Of a DNA stretch of 64,000 nucleotides, positions 45,507-54,758 are shown one piece after another. A program made the translations under genes and the position numbers. Source of the stretch: MWCO01 sp964488865 (GTDB lineage Bacteria > Myxococcota_A > Polyangia > Polyangiales > Polyangiaceae); the NCBI GenBank assembly GCA_964488865.1, contig CAZAWR010000004.1:1-64000 (forward strand), given 5' to 3'. Positions within the stretch are counted from its first letter, which is position 1. Every line of letters starts with the position of its first letter. The notes beneath the pieces are model-generated. The model saw only the letters and a list, made by a program, of their open reading frames with translations. It made no database searches and was not told the DNA's origin.

Positions 45507-46499
45507 ATGCGTATGGCGGTCACCGGCGGCGCCGGCTTCATCGGATCCCACCTCGTCGAGCGCCTCCTTGGCGACGGGCACGAGGTGCTTTGCATCGACA
45601 ACCTGGACCCCTTCTACCCGGCCACGGTGAAGCTCGCGAACCTCTCGGCCGTGGCGGAGCACCCGCGCTTGGCCATGTCGGGTATCGACCTGTGCGACGT
45701 GCACGCCGTCGAGGAAGTCATGGGGCAGTTCCGCCCCAAGGTGCTGTTTCACATGGCCGCGACCGCGGGGGTCCGCCCCTCCATCGAGCGCCCCATGACG
45801 TACGTGAAGCTCAACGTGGACGCTACCCAAGCCGTCCTTTCGGCATGCCAGAAGCACGCAGTCGAGCGCGTGGTGCTCGCTGGCTCCTCCAGCGTGTACG
45901 GCAAGGATCAGCCCGCCCCGTTCCGCGAAGACCACGCGTCCGGTGAGCCACAGAGTCCCTACGCCGCCACCAAGCGCGCCATGGAGCTGCTCGCCGCCGC
46001 CCACGCTTCCGTTCACGGGACCACCGTCACCGTCTGCAGGCTCTTCACCGTCTACGGCCCGCGCCAGCGCCCGGACCTCGCCATCAACCGATTCGTCCGC
46101 GCCATCCTCGCCGACAAGCCCATCACCATCTTCGGCGACGGGACCTTCGCACGCGACTTCACGTACGTGCAGGACACCGTGAACGGACTGCTCGCCGCCG
46201 TGCAGGCCCCTTCCGGCTTCCGCATCTACAACCTCGGCGCGGGCAAGCCCTCCTCGGTTAACGACCTGGTGGCCACCATCGAGCGCGTCATGGGGACCCG
46301 CGCGAAGATCAATCACACCTGCGAGCAGAAGGGCGACGTCCCCATCACCTACGCTTCGGTCGACAAGGCGCGCGAAGAGCTCGGCTGGACCGCTGCCATC
46401 GACCTCGAGGAGGGCATTCGCCGCTTCGTGTCATGGGCCCGCGAAGCCAGACCGGTGTACTTCCGGGTTGGCGAGCCCTGGTCCCTCGGGTTGGGCTAG
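45507..46499 (+). CDS. NAD-dependent sugar-nucleotide epimerase
   Basis: A 330-aa short-chain dehydrogenase-type enzyme: GGAGFIGSH near the start binds NAD, GSSSVYG and SPYAATKRAMELL provide the catalytic Ser and Tyr-x3-Lys, and the substrate end has VYGPRQRPDLAI. The last features match UDP-glucuronate 4-epimerases best, but other UDP-sugar epimerases are possible. Starts at ATG 45507 or 45513 are equally plausible; 45495 is also in frame. It likely supplies sugars for surface polysaccharide. The ABC-F gene follows after 80 bases. Confidence 0.85.
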   Translation: MRMAVTGGAGFIGSHLVERLLGDGHEVLCIDNLDPFYPATVKLANLSAVAEHPRLAMSGIDLCDVHAVEEVMGQFRPKVLFHMAATAGVRPSIERPMTYVKLNVDATQAVLSACQKHAVERVVLAGSSSVYGKDQPAPFREDHASGEPQSPYAATKRAMELLAAAHASVHGTTVTVCRLFTVYGPRQRPDLAINRFVRAILADKPITIFGDGTFARDFTYVQDTVNGLLAAVQAPSGFRIYNLGAGKPSSVNDLVATIERVMGTRAKINHTCEQKGDVPITYASVDKAREELGWTAAIDLEEGIRRFVSWAREARPVYFRVGEPWSLGLG

Positions 46500-46579
46500 A
46501 GCGGTCGCAAACAGTCCCTCGTAGGAGCCCAAGGCCTGGCACTCCCCGTCCGCTGCGGCTATGGACGTGCCGTTGCACC

Positions 46580-48538
46580 ATGTCTCTGCTCCAAGTCTCT
46601 GACATCGCCTTCGGGTATGGCGCCGACCGGTTGTTCCGGGGCGTGACCTTGCGCCTCAACGCCGGGGAGCGCGCCGCCCTCGTCGCCCCCAACGGCGCAG
46701 GCAAGACCACCTTGCTGCGCCTGCTCGCCAGCGAGCTGTCCCCGGACGAAGGGTCCGTCGTGATCCGCAAAGAGGCCAGCGTAGGCTTCTACCGGCAATC
46801 TCACGAGCTCGGCACCGACGGCACCGTCCTCGACGCCCTGCTGTCCAGCTTCCAGCAGGTGCTCGAGATCCGGCACGAGCTCGACCGCGCACGCGAGCAG
46901 GCAGCCTCCGGCGGCGAGGCCCAACTCGCCCACCTGGCCCGCGTAGAAGAGCAGTACCAGGTCGCCCATGGCGACGAGCTCGAGCGACGCGTCCAGATGA
47001 TTGCCCAGCACCTCGGCTTCGGAAACACGTCCCTTCACCGGCCGGTGGCGTCCCTGTCCGGCGGAGAGCGCGGTCGTCTGCACCTCGGCGTCGTGCTCGC
47101 CCAGCGCCCCGACCTGCTGATGCTCGACGAGCCCACCAACCATCTGGACCTCGAGACGATCGCCTGGCTCGAGTCCCATCTCGCGGACTACCCCGGCGCC
47201 GTCCTCGTCGTCTCCCACGACCGTGCGTTCCTCGACAACGTGTGCCCGCACACCCTCGAGCTGGGTCAGAAGACGTTTCGCAGCTATCCGCTTTCGTATA
47301 CAGCCTACGCGGTGGCCCGCCAGGAGGACCTCGAACGCGAGCGCGCGGTGCAGGAACGCCAGCAGGCGATGATCTCGAAGACCGAGGACTTCATCCGCAA
47401 GAACATCGCCGGACAGAAGACCAAGCAAGCCCAGAGCCGCCGCAAGATGCTCGAGAAGCTCGATAAGCTCGAGAGGCCCGAGGACACCTGGGAGGTCGCC
47501 CAGCGCGTGAGCTTCCGCTTCGTACCCGCCCCGCGTACCGGCGACATCGTCTTCGAGGCAACCGGCCTCGGGGCGAGCCGCGGCGGCGTCCGCTTGTTCG
47601 AAAAACTCGACCTGCTCGTGCGGCGAGGCGAACGCCTGGCCGTGGTCGGGCCCAACGGATGTGGCAAGACCACCTTGCTCAAGCTGCTCTCTGGCTCCGG
47701 TGACCCGAACGACGAAGGCAACGTGCGCGTCGGGTCCAACGTTCTGCCAGGCTACTTCGACCAGCATCTTGGATCCCTCGAGCAGTCCAGGAGCGCCGTC
47801 GACGAGATCCGGTCGGTTCGCGGGGACATGAACGAGGACACCACGCGCGGCTACCTCGCACGATTCCGCTTCTGGGGAGATCAGCCCTTCCAGAAGGTCG
47901 CCAGCATGTCCGGCGGCGAGTGCAGCCGCCTCGCCCTCGCCAAGCTCCTTCTCGAACCCCGCAACGTCCTGTTCCTCGACGAGCCCACCAACCATCTCGA
48001 CATCCCCGCCGCCGAGATCCTCGAAGAAGCCCTCATCCACTTCGACGGAACCGTCGTGCTCGTGTCCCATGACCGTCGCTTCCTCGAAAACGTCAGCACG
48101 CGCGTGGTGGCCTTCCGGCCCGAGGGCATCGAGATCTTTCCCGGTGGGTACGGACAGCTCTCCCGGCGCACGGAGACCGCCTCCGAGCCGCCGACCAGCG
48201 CCGCAACCGACGACCGAGCCAGCCGTCGCGCGCAGTTCGAAGCCAGCAAGGCCGCCTCCCGCCTGCAGCAACGCAAAGAGCGACGCTTCCGCGAGCTCGA
48301 GGACCTGATCGCCAAGGCCGAGCAGGACCTTGCCCGCGTCACCGAGTCCATGAGTCGCGCCGGGGACAGCTGGGAAGAGCTTGCGAAGTGGACCGGCCAG
48401 CAACAGAAGCTCGAGACCGACCTCTCGTACTTCATGCAAGAATGGTCCGACCTCGGCGACGAGCTGGCCTCGCAGGAGCAAGCCCAAGAGCAAGAGCAAT
48501 CGAAGGAGCAAGGAGGAGAAACTTGCAGGGAAGATTGA
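46580..48538 (+). CDS. ABC-F family ATPase
   Basis: A 652-aa soluble protein with two ABC domains: Walker A APNGAGKTT and GPNGCGKTT, signature LSGGERGR and MSGGECSR, and LDEPTNHLD twice. The linker between them is long and charged, and a C-terminal coiled coil (QQRKERRFRELEDLIAK) follows, as in Uup-like ABC-F proteins. Members act on the ribosome, as translation factors or antibiotic-resistance proteins; which type this is cannot be told. The start at 46580 fits the family; its stop overlaps the next gene region. Confidence 0.92.
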   Translation: MSLLQVSDIAFGYGADRLFRGVTLRLNAGERAALVAPNGAGKTTLLRLLASELSPDEGSVVIRKEASVGFYRQSHELGTDGTVLDALLSSFQQVLEIRHELDRAREQAASGGEAQLAHLARVEEQYQVAHGDELERRVQMIAQHLGFGNTSLHRPVASLSGGERGRLHLGVVLAQRPDLLMLDEPTNHLDLETIAWLESHLADYPGAVLVVSHDRAFLDNVCPHTLELGQKTFRSYPLSYTAYAVARQEDLERERAVQERQQAMISKTEDFIRKNIAGQKTKQAQSRRKMLEKLDKLERPEDTWEVAQRVSFRFVPAPRTGDIVFEATGLGASRGGVRLFEKLDLLVRRGERLAVVGPNGCGKTTLLKLLSGSGDPNDEGNVRVGSNVLPGYFDQHLGSLEQSRSAVDEIRSVRGDMNEDTTRGYLARFRFWGDQPFQKVASMSGGECSRLALAKLLLEPRNVLFLDEPTNHLDIPAAEILEEALIHFDGTVVLVSHDRRFLENVSTRVVAFRPEGIEIFPGGYGQLSRRTETASEPPTSAATDDRASRRAQFEASKAASRLQQRKERRFRELEDLIAKAEQDLARVTESMSRAGDSWEELAKWTGQQQKLETDLSYFMQEWSDLGDELASQEQAQEQEQSKEQGGETCRED

Positions 48539-49263
48539 TGGGATTGCTTCTCCTGGCGGCCCTGCTAGCCGGCTCCGTCGTCGCAGGCATGGGTTGCTCC
48601 AGCTGCGGGCAGGAACCCGACGATGGCACCCAGCCCGCCAGCCAGGACCTGCCCGCGTTCGAGCTGCGTGACGACACTGCCGATCTGCTCATCACCTGGG
48701 TCGACGAAAAAGGGGACCACCACGTCGTGCAACGCCCCGCTGACGTGCCCGAAGGATCGCGAGACATGGTGCGCGTGGTCACCCTCCAGCACGGCCATGG
48801 GGACGTGCTGTACGTGGCGGACCTTCGCACCAAGAACGCGGACGGAACGTACCCGGTCAAGACGATGGCGCGCAGCGGATGGGAGCTCGTCGCGCAGCAG
48901 CGTCGCGCCAAGTCGATGGCGGCGTTGTCGCCCACGGCCTCCGCGTCGGCGGGAGCGTCCCCCACGGCCCCTGCGGCGCCTGCCTCGGCTCGCTTGTCGG
49001 CCATTGTGTACGCGGCTTCGTGGTGTAGTGCGTGCCGGAGCGCGGAGACGTACCTGCGGTCGCAGGGGGTCACCGTGATCGTGAAGGACATCGAGAAGGA
49101 CCCCGGCGCCCAGGCCGAGATGGACCAGAAGCTTCACAAGGCCGGGTTTCCCAAACGCGGGACCATCCCTGTCATCGACATCCGCGGCCGGATCCTCGTG
49201 GGCTTCGACCAGCGAGACATCAAGCGCGCCATTCAGGAGTCGACCCGCGGCGACCTGCTGTGA
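48523..49263 (+). CDS. Lipoprotein with glutaredoxin-like domain
   Basis: A 246-aa exported protein. I choose the TTG at 48523 because AGGAGG sits exactly six bases upstream; the ATG at 48538 would be 21 bases from it, although it overlaps the ABC-F stop as TGATG. With the TTG the signal gains an Arg before the hydrophobic core and the AGMGC lipobox. An Ala/Pro/Ser linker precedes a C-terminal thioredoxin-fold domain with redox motif CSAC in AASWCSACRSAE and cis-Pro IPVIDI. Probably a periplasmic thiol-disulfide protein, translated from the ABC-F message. Confidence 0.8.
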   Translation: MQGRLMGLLLLAALLAGSVVAGMGCSSCGQEPDDGTQPASQDLPAFELRDDTADLLITWVDEKGDHHVVQRPADVPEGSRDMVRVVTLQHGHGDVLYVADLRTKNADGTYPVKTMARSGWELVAQQRRAKSMAALSPTASASAGASPTAPAAPASARLSAIVYAASWCSACRSAETYLRSQGVTVIVKDIEKDPGAQAEMDQKLHKAGFPKRGTIPVIDIRGRILVGFDQRDIKRAIQESTRGDLL

Positions 49264-49410
49264 GACGAACCGTTCGTTTTTCGCCACAGGATGGTTCCGC
49301 GGTCTGTCCCCGGCCGAAGAGCTTGCCGCTCCGGCGATGATCGGCTTTGCCCCTTGAGCCGGAGCCTGCGCGGATCTACCGTTCCCAGTCATCATCCAAG
49401 GAGCTTACCC

Positions 49411-51126
49411 ATGCGCCACTTCGCCTTCGCTTCCGTGCTCGCCCTGTCCCTGGTCCCCCTCGCCTGCTCGTCCGACACCGAGCCCTCCGACAACGGCGGC
49501 GGAGCGGACGATGGCGCCAACCCGTTCCTCGAGGACCAGAGCAACCGCGGGAAAGAAGACTCCGCCTACATGAACCCCGACGGGATCGAGGTCGAGGTCG
49601 ATCTCGAGGCCGACGTCGCGGTGAGCTCTTCCTGGCGCTTGAAGGACGCGCCCGCGGATCTGGGGCAGTTCGCGCTGACCTACCTGCGAAAACGCGGTGA
49701 GTTCTACATCGAGTCGCTCGCGGAGGCTGCGTCCTCCGACCAGCGCGTGGAATGGCTGGTCGATGGAGCATGGCTCACGGCGGCCGAGACCGGGTCGGTT
49801 TCCTCGGACAAGCTCACGCACTTCCGGATCCGTGGCATCAATGCGGTGTTGCTTCACAGCGCCGCCCAGGGCGTGAAGGAAGGGACGGAGTTCAAAGCCG
49901 TGGTGCCGATGAACCCCTACGACCTCATGAGCGCCGCCGGGGACAAGTGCGCCGACCCGGATGGACACATGGACCTGAGCCAGTCCGTGTACTGGTATCT
50001 GTGGAACCCGGACCGCAGCGGTTGCGAGATTCCCAAGCAGGACATGAAGCTGACGGTGTCCAAGATGTTCGCGCCGGGTCCGGTCACCTATCTCGAATAT
50101 GACAAGCTCGTGGCGGACAAGAAGGTCACGGCGGTGGTGCTGTTCGGCCAGATCGGGGATGATCCCTTGACCGATAGTGACCCCGGGGTGTCGGGCCTCA
50201 AGCGCATGGTCCGATGGCTCGGTCAAGCAGGCTTCACGGAGGTCACGCCCGCGCCCGTGGGCAAACGGTTCACCAAACGCACGGGCGAGGTGGACTTCGA
50301 AATCGACCTGTATTCGCCCTACGACTTCGCAGGACTGAGCGACAGTGCTCACTTCTCCAACTTCCAGAAGGCGCTGTCCGAGCACGAAATCGTGGCCTAC
50401 GACGGGCACAGCATGCTCGGTGCGAGCGACTTCTGGTCGCGGCCCGAGTACCCCGACTTCTATCAGGTGTTCCTCTACGGCGGGTGCCTGGGCTACGAGT
50501 ACTACGTGCAGCCGATCCTGGGCGGCAAGGGAGGGTGGGAGAACCTCGACATCATGTCCAGCGTGATCGAGGTGACCGCCGACGCCAACCGCTTCGCAGG
50601 CCCCTTCCTCGCCAAGCTCGCCTGGGCCCTCGAGAACGGCTACGCCGCATCCTGGCGCGACATGCTCGGCGCCGTGCGACAGAGCGTCGGGGACTCCACC
50701 TTCGGCGCCAGCGGCGTGCGCGACAACTGCTTCACCCCCACCGGCTCGCTGTGCACCGAAGAGCCTGACCCCACCACCACGACCCGCTACGACGCGTCAA
50801 CCGCCGCCCCGATCCCGGACAACGACACCTCCGGCACGACAAGCTCCGTGGAGGTTGCGGACAGCTTCGTTCCCACGACCGTCGCGGTGGAACTCAACGT
50901 GTCGCACTCGTGGGTGGGCGACCTCGTGGTCACGCTCGAGCACGGCGGCGCCACCGCCACGCTCTGGAACATGACCGGTGGCGGCACCGAGAACATCCGA
51001 CAGACGTTCCAGACGACGGCTTTTGCTGGCCTGGACGCTTCGGGCCCCTGGACCTTGAAGGTCGTGGACACGGCGGACAAGGACACGGGCACGCTCGACT
51101 CGTGGGCGCTGCTGCTCACGAAGTAG
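49411..51126 (+). CDS. Lipoprotein with C-terminal P/Homo-B domain
   Basis: A 571-aa exported protein: lipobox LVPLAC, an acidic linker, and about 380 residues of unknown fold containing YDGHSMLGASDFW and VFLYGGCLGYEYYV, reminiscent of peptidase or caspase-like cores but not identified. Residues about 470-570 form a P/Homo-B domain (IPDNDTSGTTSSVEV, LNVSHSWVGDLVVTLEH, GPWTLKVVDTADKDTG), commonly attached to subtilisin-like or other secreted enzymes. AAGGAG precedes the ATG. Activity unknown. Confidence 0.75.
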   Translation: MRHFAFASVLALSLVPLACSSDTEPSDNGGGADDGANPFLEDQSNRGKEDSAYMNPDGIEVEVDLEADVAVSSSWRLKDAPADLGQFALTYLRKRGEFYIESLAEAASSDQRVEWLVDGAWLTAAETGSVSSDKLTHFRIRGINAVLLHSAAQGVKEGTEFKAVVPMNPYDLMSAAGDKCADPDGHMDLSQSVYWYLWNPDRSGCEIPKQDMKLTVSKMFAPGPVTYLEYDKLVADKKVTAVVLFGQIGDDPLTDSDPGVSGLKRMVRWLGQAGFTEVTPAPVGKRFTKRTGEVDFEIDLYSPYDFAGLSDSAHFSNFQKALSEHEIVAYDGHSMLGASDFWSRPEYPDFYQVFLYGGCLGYEYYVQPILGGKGGWENLDIMSSVIEVTADANRFAGPFLAKLAWALENGYAASWRDMLGAVRQSVGDSTFGASGVRDNCFTPTGSLCTEEPDPTTTTRYDASTAAPIPDNDTSGTTSSVEVADSFVPTTVAVELNVSHSWVGDLVVTLEHGGATATLWNMTGGGTENIRQTFQTTAFAGLDASGPWTLKVVDTADKDTGTLDSWALLLTK

Positions 51127-51129
51127 CGA

Positions 51130-51612
51130 TCACGCCTCGAGCCGCACCAGCTCCCCTCGCACCTGTCTGCCCTGAAGCACGAGACGGCCCACTCCGATGG
51201 GCAACTGAAATCTCCGCGGTCCCGCGCTCCCAGGGTTGAAGTACAGCACCCCTCGCTGCACGACCTGACGCGGCTTGTGCGAGTGCCCGCTCACCACCAC
51301 CGAGACCCCCGCCGCCTCCGGGTCGAGCCCGAGCGTCCCCAGGTCATGCACCACGCAGATCCGGTGCTCCCCCACCTCCACCACGTCCGTCGCCGGCAAC
51401 GTCCGTGACCAATCCTCGACGTCCGTGTTGCCCCTCACCAGCCGCACCGGCGCGATCTCCTCGAGGCCCACCACCACCTCCTTGCCGCCGATGTCCCCCG
51501 CGTGAACGATGAGGTCCACCCCGCGAAGCGCGTCGAGCACCGAGGCGCGCATCAACCCGTGCGTGTCCGAGATCACGCCGATGACGTACCGCTCTTCTTC
51601 TGCCCGCATCAT
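51130..51612 (-). CDS. YfcE/MJ0936-type metallophosphoesterase
   Basis: A 160-aa calcineurin-like phosphoesterase: SDTHG, HAGDIG, RGNTD (in place of GNHD) and SGHSHKP supply the two-metal site. The family hydrolyses phosphodiesters; the natural substrate is unknown. Two adjacent ATGs (51612 and 51609) are possible. It follows the WGR/propeller gene with a seven-base gap, so the two are probably cotranscribed. Confidence 0.9.
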   Translation of the reverse strand: MMRAEEERYVIGVISDTHGLMRASVLDALRGVDLIVHAGDIGGKEVVVGLEEIAPVRLVRGNTDVEDWSRTLPATDVVEVGEHRICVVHDLGTLGLDPEAAGVSVVVSGHSHKPRQVVQRGVLYFNPGSAGPRRFQLPIGVGRLVLQGRQVRGELVRLEA

Positions 51613-51619
51613 CCCGGCC

Positions 51620-52861
51620 TCAGCCCATCGCCCGGACCACGAGCGTCCCGTCTTCGAACGTCGCGAGCCGCGACCCGTCCCCCGAATGCACGACCCGATT
51701 CACCCGGTACCCGCCCGAACGCTCGACAGCTACTTCCCTCATGCCGTCGTTCGCCGCGTAAACCGCCAGGTTCTCCCGCCCCACCGCGAGCCGCGTCCCG
51801 TCGAAGGACCAGTCCCATGCGTACGCCGTCGCGAGCCGATCGTCTCGCAAGGGGTCCGCGAACCGATGGCGCTCCTTGCCCGTTCCGAGATCGTAGAGCA
51901 CGGGACCCTGGGCGTACTCCCACGAGACCACCAGCACCTCGTCCCGCGCGTCCAAGCCCACCTTGTCGATCTTGCACGGCATCTCCAGGGTGGTCCGCAG
52001 CTTCCCTCGGTCCACGTCCCACACGTCGATTACGTTGGTCGTGTCCTTGCTGGCGTCGTCGTGGCCGTACACGATGCCGCGACTCACGCGGTGGAGCGCG
52101 AGCAGCTTGCCCGACGGAGATATTCCTGCCGCCCGGCACTCCGTCGTGCGGTGCTTCATCGGCACCTCCAGCAAGGTCTCGCCTGCCGCGCCCAGCACAC
52201 GAACGATCGTTCCCTTGTCAAACACCACCAGCCGCTTGCGGGCTCGGTCGAAGTGGGGTTGCACGACGAAGGGATTGAAGTCCGCGCCGCCTCCCTCGTT
52301 GTAGCCAGCGATTCGGCGGGTCTTGCCTGTACGAAGGTCCAGACCGAGGGTCTGTTCGTCGACGGACACCACGATGTTCCCGCCGGACCGGTCGAAGCAG
52401 GCCGTGTGCAGGAAGACCTGGCCCGGCACGGTCTTCTCGAAGACCCGTTCGCGCGTCCCGGTGCGGGTGTCCACGGTCTCCAGCCAGACCGAGGTCGGGG
52501 CCCCACGCATCCCCGCCGTGACCGCGAGGGTACCGTCGAAGGACAGGTCGAGCACCGGCCCGCCACCGCCACCGGACGCGAACGCGGCGAACACGACGGC
52601 CCCGCTCTCCGCCCCGCGAGGATCGCGAAGAAACGCGAAGCCGTCACGCAGCTTGGCACGTACGGCTTTGTCAAAGGCACGCATCGCGGCCGACTCGTCC
52701 TCTTGCTCCTTGCTCACCACCTTGGGGGCTTTGCCCTCCGCCCATGTGCGTGTTTCGAAGGCGATGCCGTCGCGCCGGGCGGCCCAGAAGCGACGCTTCC
52801 CTTTGCCGTCCGCCTTGACCAACTCGAGGGTGCTCCCGTTCTCCCAACCTCGCATGTCCAT
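51620..52861 (-). CDS. WGR-like domain fused to a beta-propeller
   Basis: A 413-aa soluble protein. The first about 80 residues (LELVKADGKGKRRFWAARR, then AFDKAVRAKLRDGF) match the WGR pattern, a nucleic-acid or protein-binding module found in PARP enzymes and many bacterial proteins. Residues about 95-413 are WD40/YVTN-like blades (LDLSFDGTLAVTAG, AAGISPSGKLLALH, WDWSFDGTRLAVG). ATG at 52861, with another two codons on. It shares an operon with the phosphoesterase. Role unknown. Confidence 0.75.
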   Translation of the reverse strand: MDMRGWENGSTLELVKADGKGKRRFWAARRDGIAFETRTWAEGKAPKVVSKEQEDESAAMRAFDKAVRAKLRDGFAFLRDPRGAESGAVVFAAFASGGGGGPVLDLSFDGTLAVTAGMRGAPTSVWLETVDTRTGTRERVFEKTVPGQVFLHTACFDRSGGNIVVSVDEQTLGLDLRTGKTRRIAGYNEGGGADFNPFVVQPHFDRARKRLVVFDKGTIVRVLGAAGETLLEVPMKHRTTECRAAGISPSGKLLALHRVSRGIVYGHDDASKDTTNVIDVWDVDRGKLRTTLEMPCKIDKVGLDARDEVLVVSWEYAQGPVLYDLGTGKERHRFADPLRDDRLATAYAWDWSFDGTRLAVGRENLAVYAANDGMREVAVERSGGYRVNRVVHSGDGSRLATFEDGTLVVRAMG

Positions 52862-53002
52862 GGATGCCTCCGGAGTTCCGACGGTCTACCACAACGGCGA
52901 GCTTGCCGACGCGGTGCTCGATGTGTCTAGAAGCTCTGGATCTTGCTCTGCGAATGGCAAGGCGACCTGCCACCCATGAGGTGGGCGGCGCACGAGGGGG
53001 CT

Positions 53003-53035
53003 CCTTCCCCCGTCTGGCCGTCTGGCGGGGGAAGG
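53003..53035. other. Nine-bp perfect hairpin between divergent genes
   Basis: CCTTCCCCC at 53003-53011 pairs with GGGGGAAGG at 53027-53035; the 15-base loop contains GTCTGGC twice. No T-run follows and the flanking genes diverge, so it is unlikely to be a terminator. Confidence 0.5.
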
Positions 53036-53107
53036 CTGGGATGGGGGCGTGCCTCCGGATCTGGGTGCCTGCTTGACGCAGGGCCGGCTTCGTCCGACGC
53101 TTGCATC

Positions 53108-54682
53108 ATGTGGAAGTCTCGTCTCAGCGCGGCGAACCTAGCGGTCTTGCTTCTTTCGCTGACCGGATGCGGCTTCGGTTCCGACCTGGATAGCTTCGGA
53201 GGAGGCGCGGGTGACGCCGGTGCGGATTCGCACGTGAGCGACGCGGCGACGGACGGCCTTGAGGCAGCGCCGGACGGCGGGTCGGCATGCGAGGAGGAGT
53301 CCCGGTCCTGTTACACCGGTGCTCCCGATACGCTGAACAAGGGTGTGTGCCATGCTGGCACGCAGACCTGCACGGCCGGACTGTGGGGCGCTTGCCTCGG
53401 CGAGTCTCTGGCGCAGGAAGAGAGCTGCAACGGCCAAGACGACGACTGTGATGGCGAGACCGACGAATCGTGCGCGTGTTCCCCGGGAGCCAAACAGCCT
53501 TGCGGTTCCGACGTCGGCGCCTGCAGTTTTGGAAGTCAGACGTGCGATGCGAACGGGACCTGGGGAATGTGCGAGGGAGGAGTCACCGCGACCGTCGAAT
53601 CCTGCAACGGCGAGGATGACAACTGCGACGGCAGCAAGGACGAAAATCTCTCCCAACCCTGCTACTCCGGGGCGTCGAACACCTTGGACGTGGGTGCGTG
53701 CCAGGCGGGTCAGCAGACATGCGACGCGGGAACGTGGGGAGCGTGCGTGGGAGAGGTGCTCCCGACCGTCGAGGGGTGTGACGGAGCGGACAACGACTGC
53801 GACGGCACGGCGGACGACGGGATTCCTGACGAATCTTGTTACACCGGTAACGCCGGCACCCTCGGCGTCGGCCCTTGCGTCGGCGGTGCGAAGACCTGCA
53901 CCGCGGGCAGTTGGGGGATCTGCGCTGGGGAGGTCGTGCCCTCGGTGGAGACGTGCGACGGCATCGACAACGACTGCAATGGCGTCGACGACGACGTGCC
54001 TCCGGCGCTCAACTTCGGTGGAGCCTGTGGCGCACAATGCCAGGACCCGAGCAACGATGAGGACTGCGATGGGCTGCAGGGCGACGGCTCGCAGGACAAG
54101 TGGCCGGCGGTGTGCAACCCGTTGTTGGTTTCGGATGACTTCGCCGCGGAGCCGCAGGCGCCCGCGTGGAGCATGTCGGGCACGGTGGATTGGTCGTGCG
54201 GTCAGGTAACGTTGGACGCGGCCGCTTCGCTTCGTCTCGAAGAAGCTCCGGCGTTGCCGGGCGTCGAGTACCTGTCAGAGACCCGTGTCACCCTCGGTGC
54301 GCCGGAGGCAACGAACTGGTGGGTGGGCGTCGAATCGGCGCATGAGGGGAGCGGCGGACGAAGGTGCGCCATCTGGCGCAACAGCGCCATCAACAGCGGG
54401 AACGCAACGCCGCAAGTATCCATCAAGAACGGAGCTACGGGCTTCTTCATCCAGGGGGCGGCGCTCGACACGTCCGAAGGGGCGACGTACATCCTGCAAA
54501 GCTTCGGCTCCGCCAACCAGCACTTCTGCCGGGTGCTCGACAACACCGGCTCGGTAGTCCTTGGAGAGATCGGCACGCTGGCCGGGTACACCTTGCCCAA
54601 CACCGAGGGGAACCCGCGCGTCGCGACGAGTGGGCGTGGGGCCTCCTTCCACTATCTGCGCGTGTTCGACCACGATCCGTGA
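53108..54682 (+). CDS. MopE-like lipoprotein with metal-binding repeats
   Basis: A 524-aa exported protein: signal with SLTGC lipobox, an Asp/Ala linker, then five Cys-rich units of about 50 residues each with an acidic loop (NGQDDDCDG, NGEDDNCDG, DGADNDCDG, DGIDNDCNG), the putative calcium/metal-binding motif of MopE-type proteins. The last about 190 residues form a separate beta-rich domain (FAAEPQAPAWSMSG onward, ending YLRVFDHDP). Highly similar in layout to the next gene, so the two arose by duplication. Probably a surface protein. Confidence 0.85.
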   Translation: MWKSRLSAANLAVLLLSLTGCGFGSDLDSFGGGAGDAGADSHVSDAATDGLEAAPDGGSACEEESRSCYTGAPDTLNKGVCHAGTQTCTAGLWGACLGESLAQEESCNGQDDDCDGETDESCACSPGAKQPCGSDVGACSFGSQTCDANGTWGMCEGGVTATVESCNGEDDNCDGSKDENLSQPCYSGASNTLDVGACQAGQQTCDAGTWGACVGEVLPTVEGCDGADNDCDGTADDGIPDESCYTGNAGTLGVGPCVGGAKTCTAGSWGICAGEVVPSVETCDGIDNDCNGVDDDVPPALNFGGACGAQCQDPSNDEDCDGLQGDGSQDKWPAVCNPLLVSDDFAAEPQAPAWSMSGTVDWSCGQVTLDAAASLRLEEAPALPGVEYLSETRVTLGAPEATNWWVGVESAHEGSGGRRCAIWRNSAINSGNATPQVSIKNGATGFFIQGAALDTSEGATYILQSFGSANQHFCRVLDNTGSVVLGEIGTLAGYTLPNTEGNPRVATSGRGASFHYLRVFDHDP

Positions 54683-54758
54683 CGAGGAGCGGCTTGACAC
54701 CTTCTTGCACTCCATCAAAGTTGAGCAGGGCCATGAACCGATCTGGACGGAGACCCGA

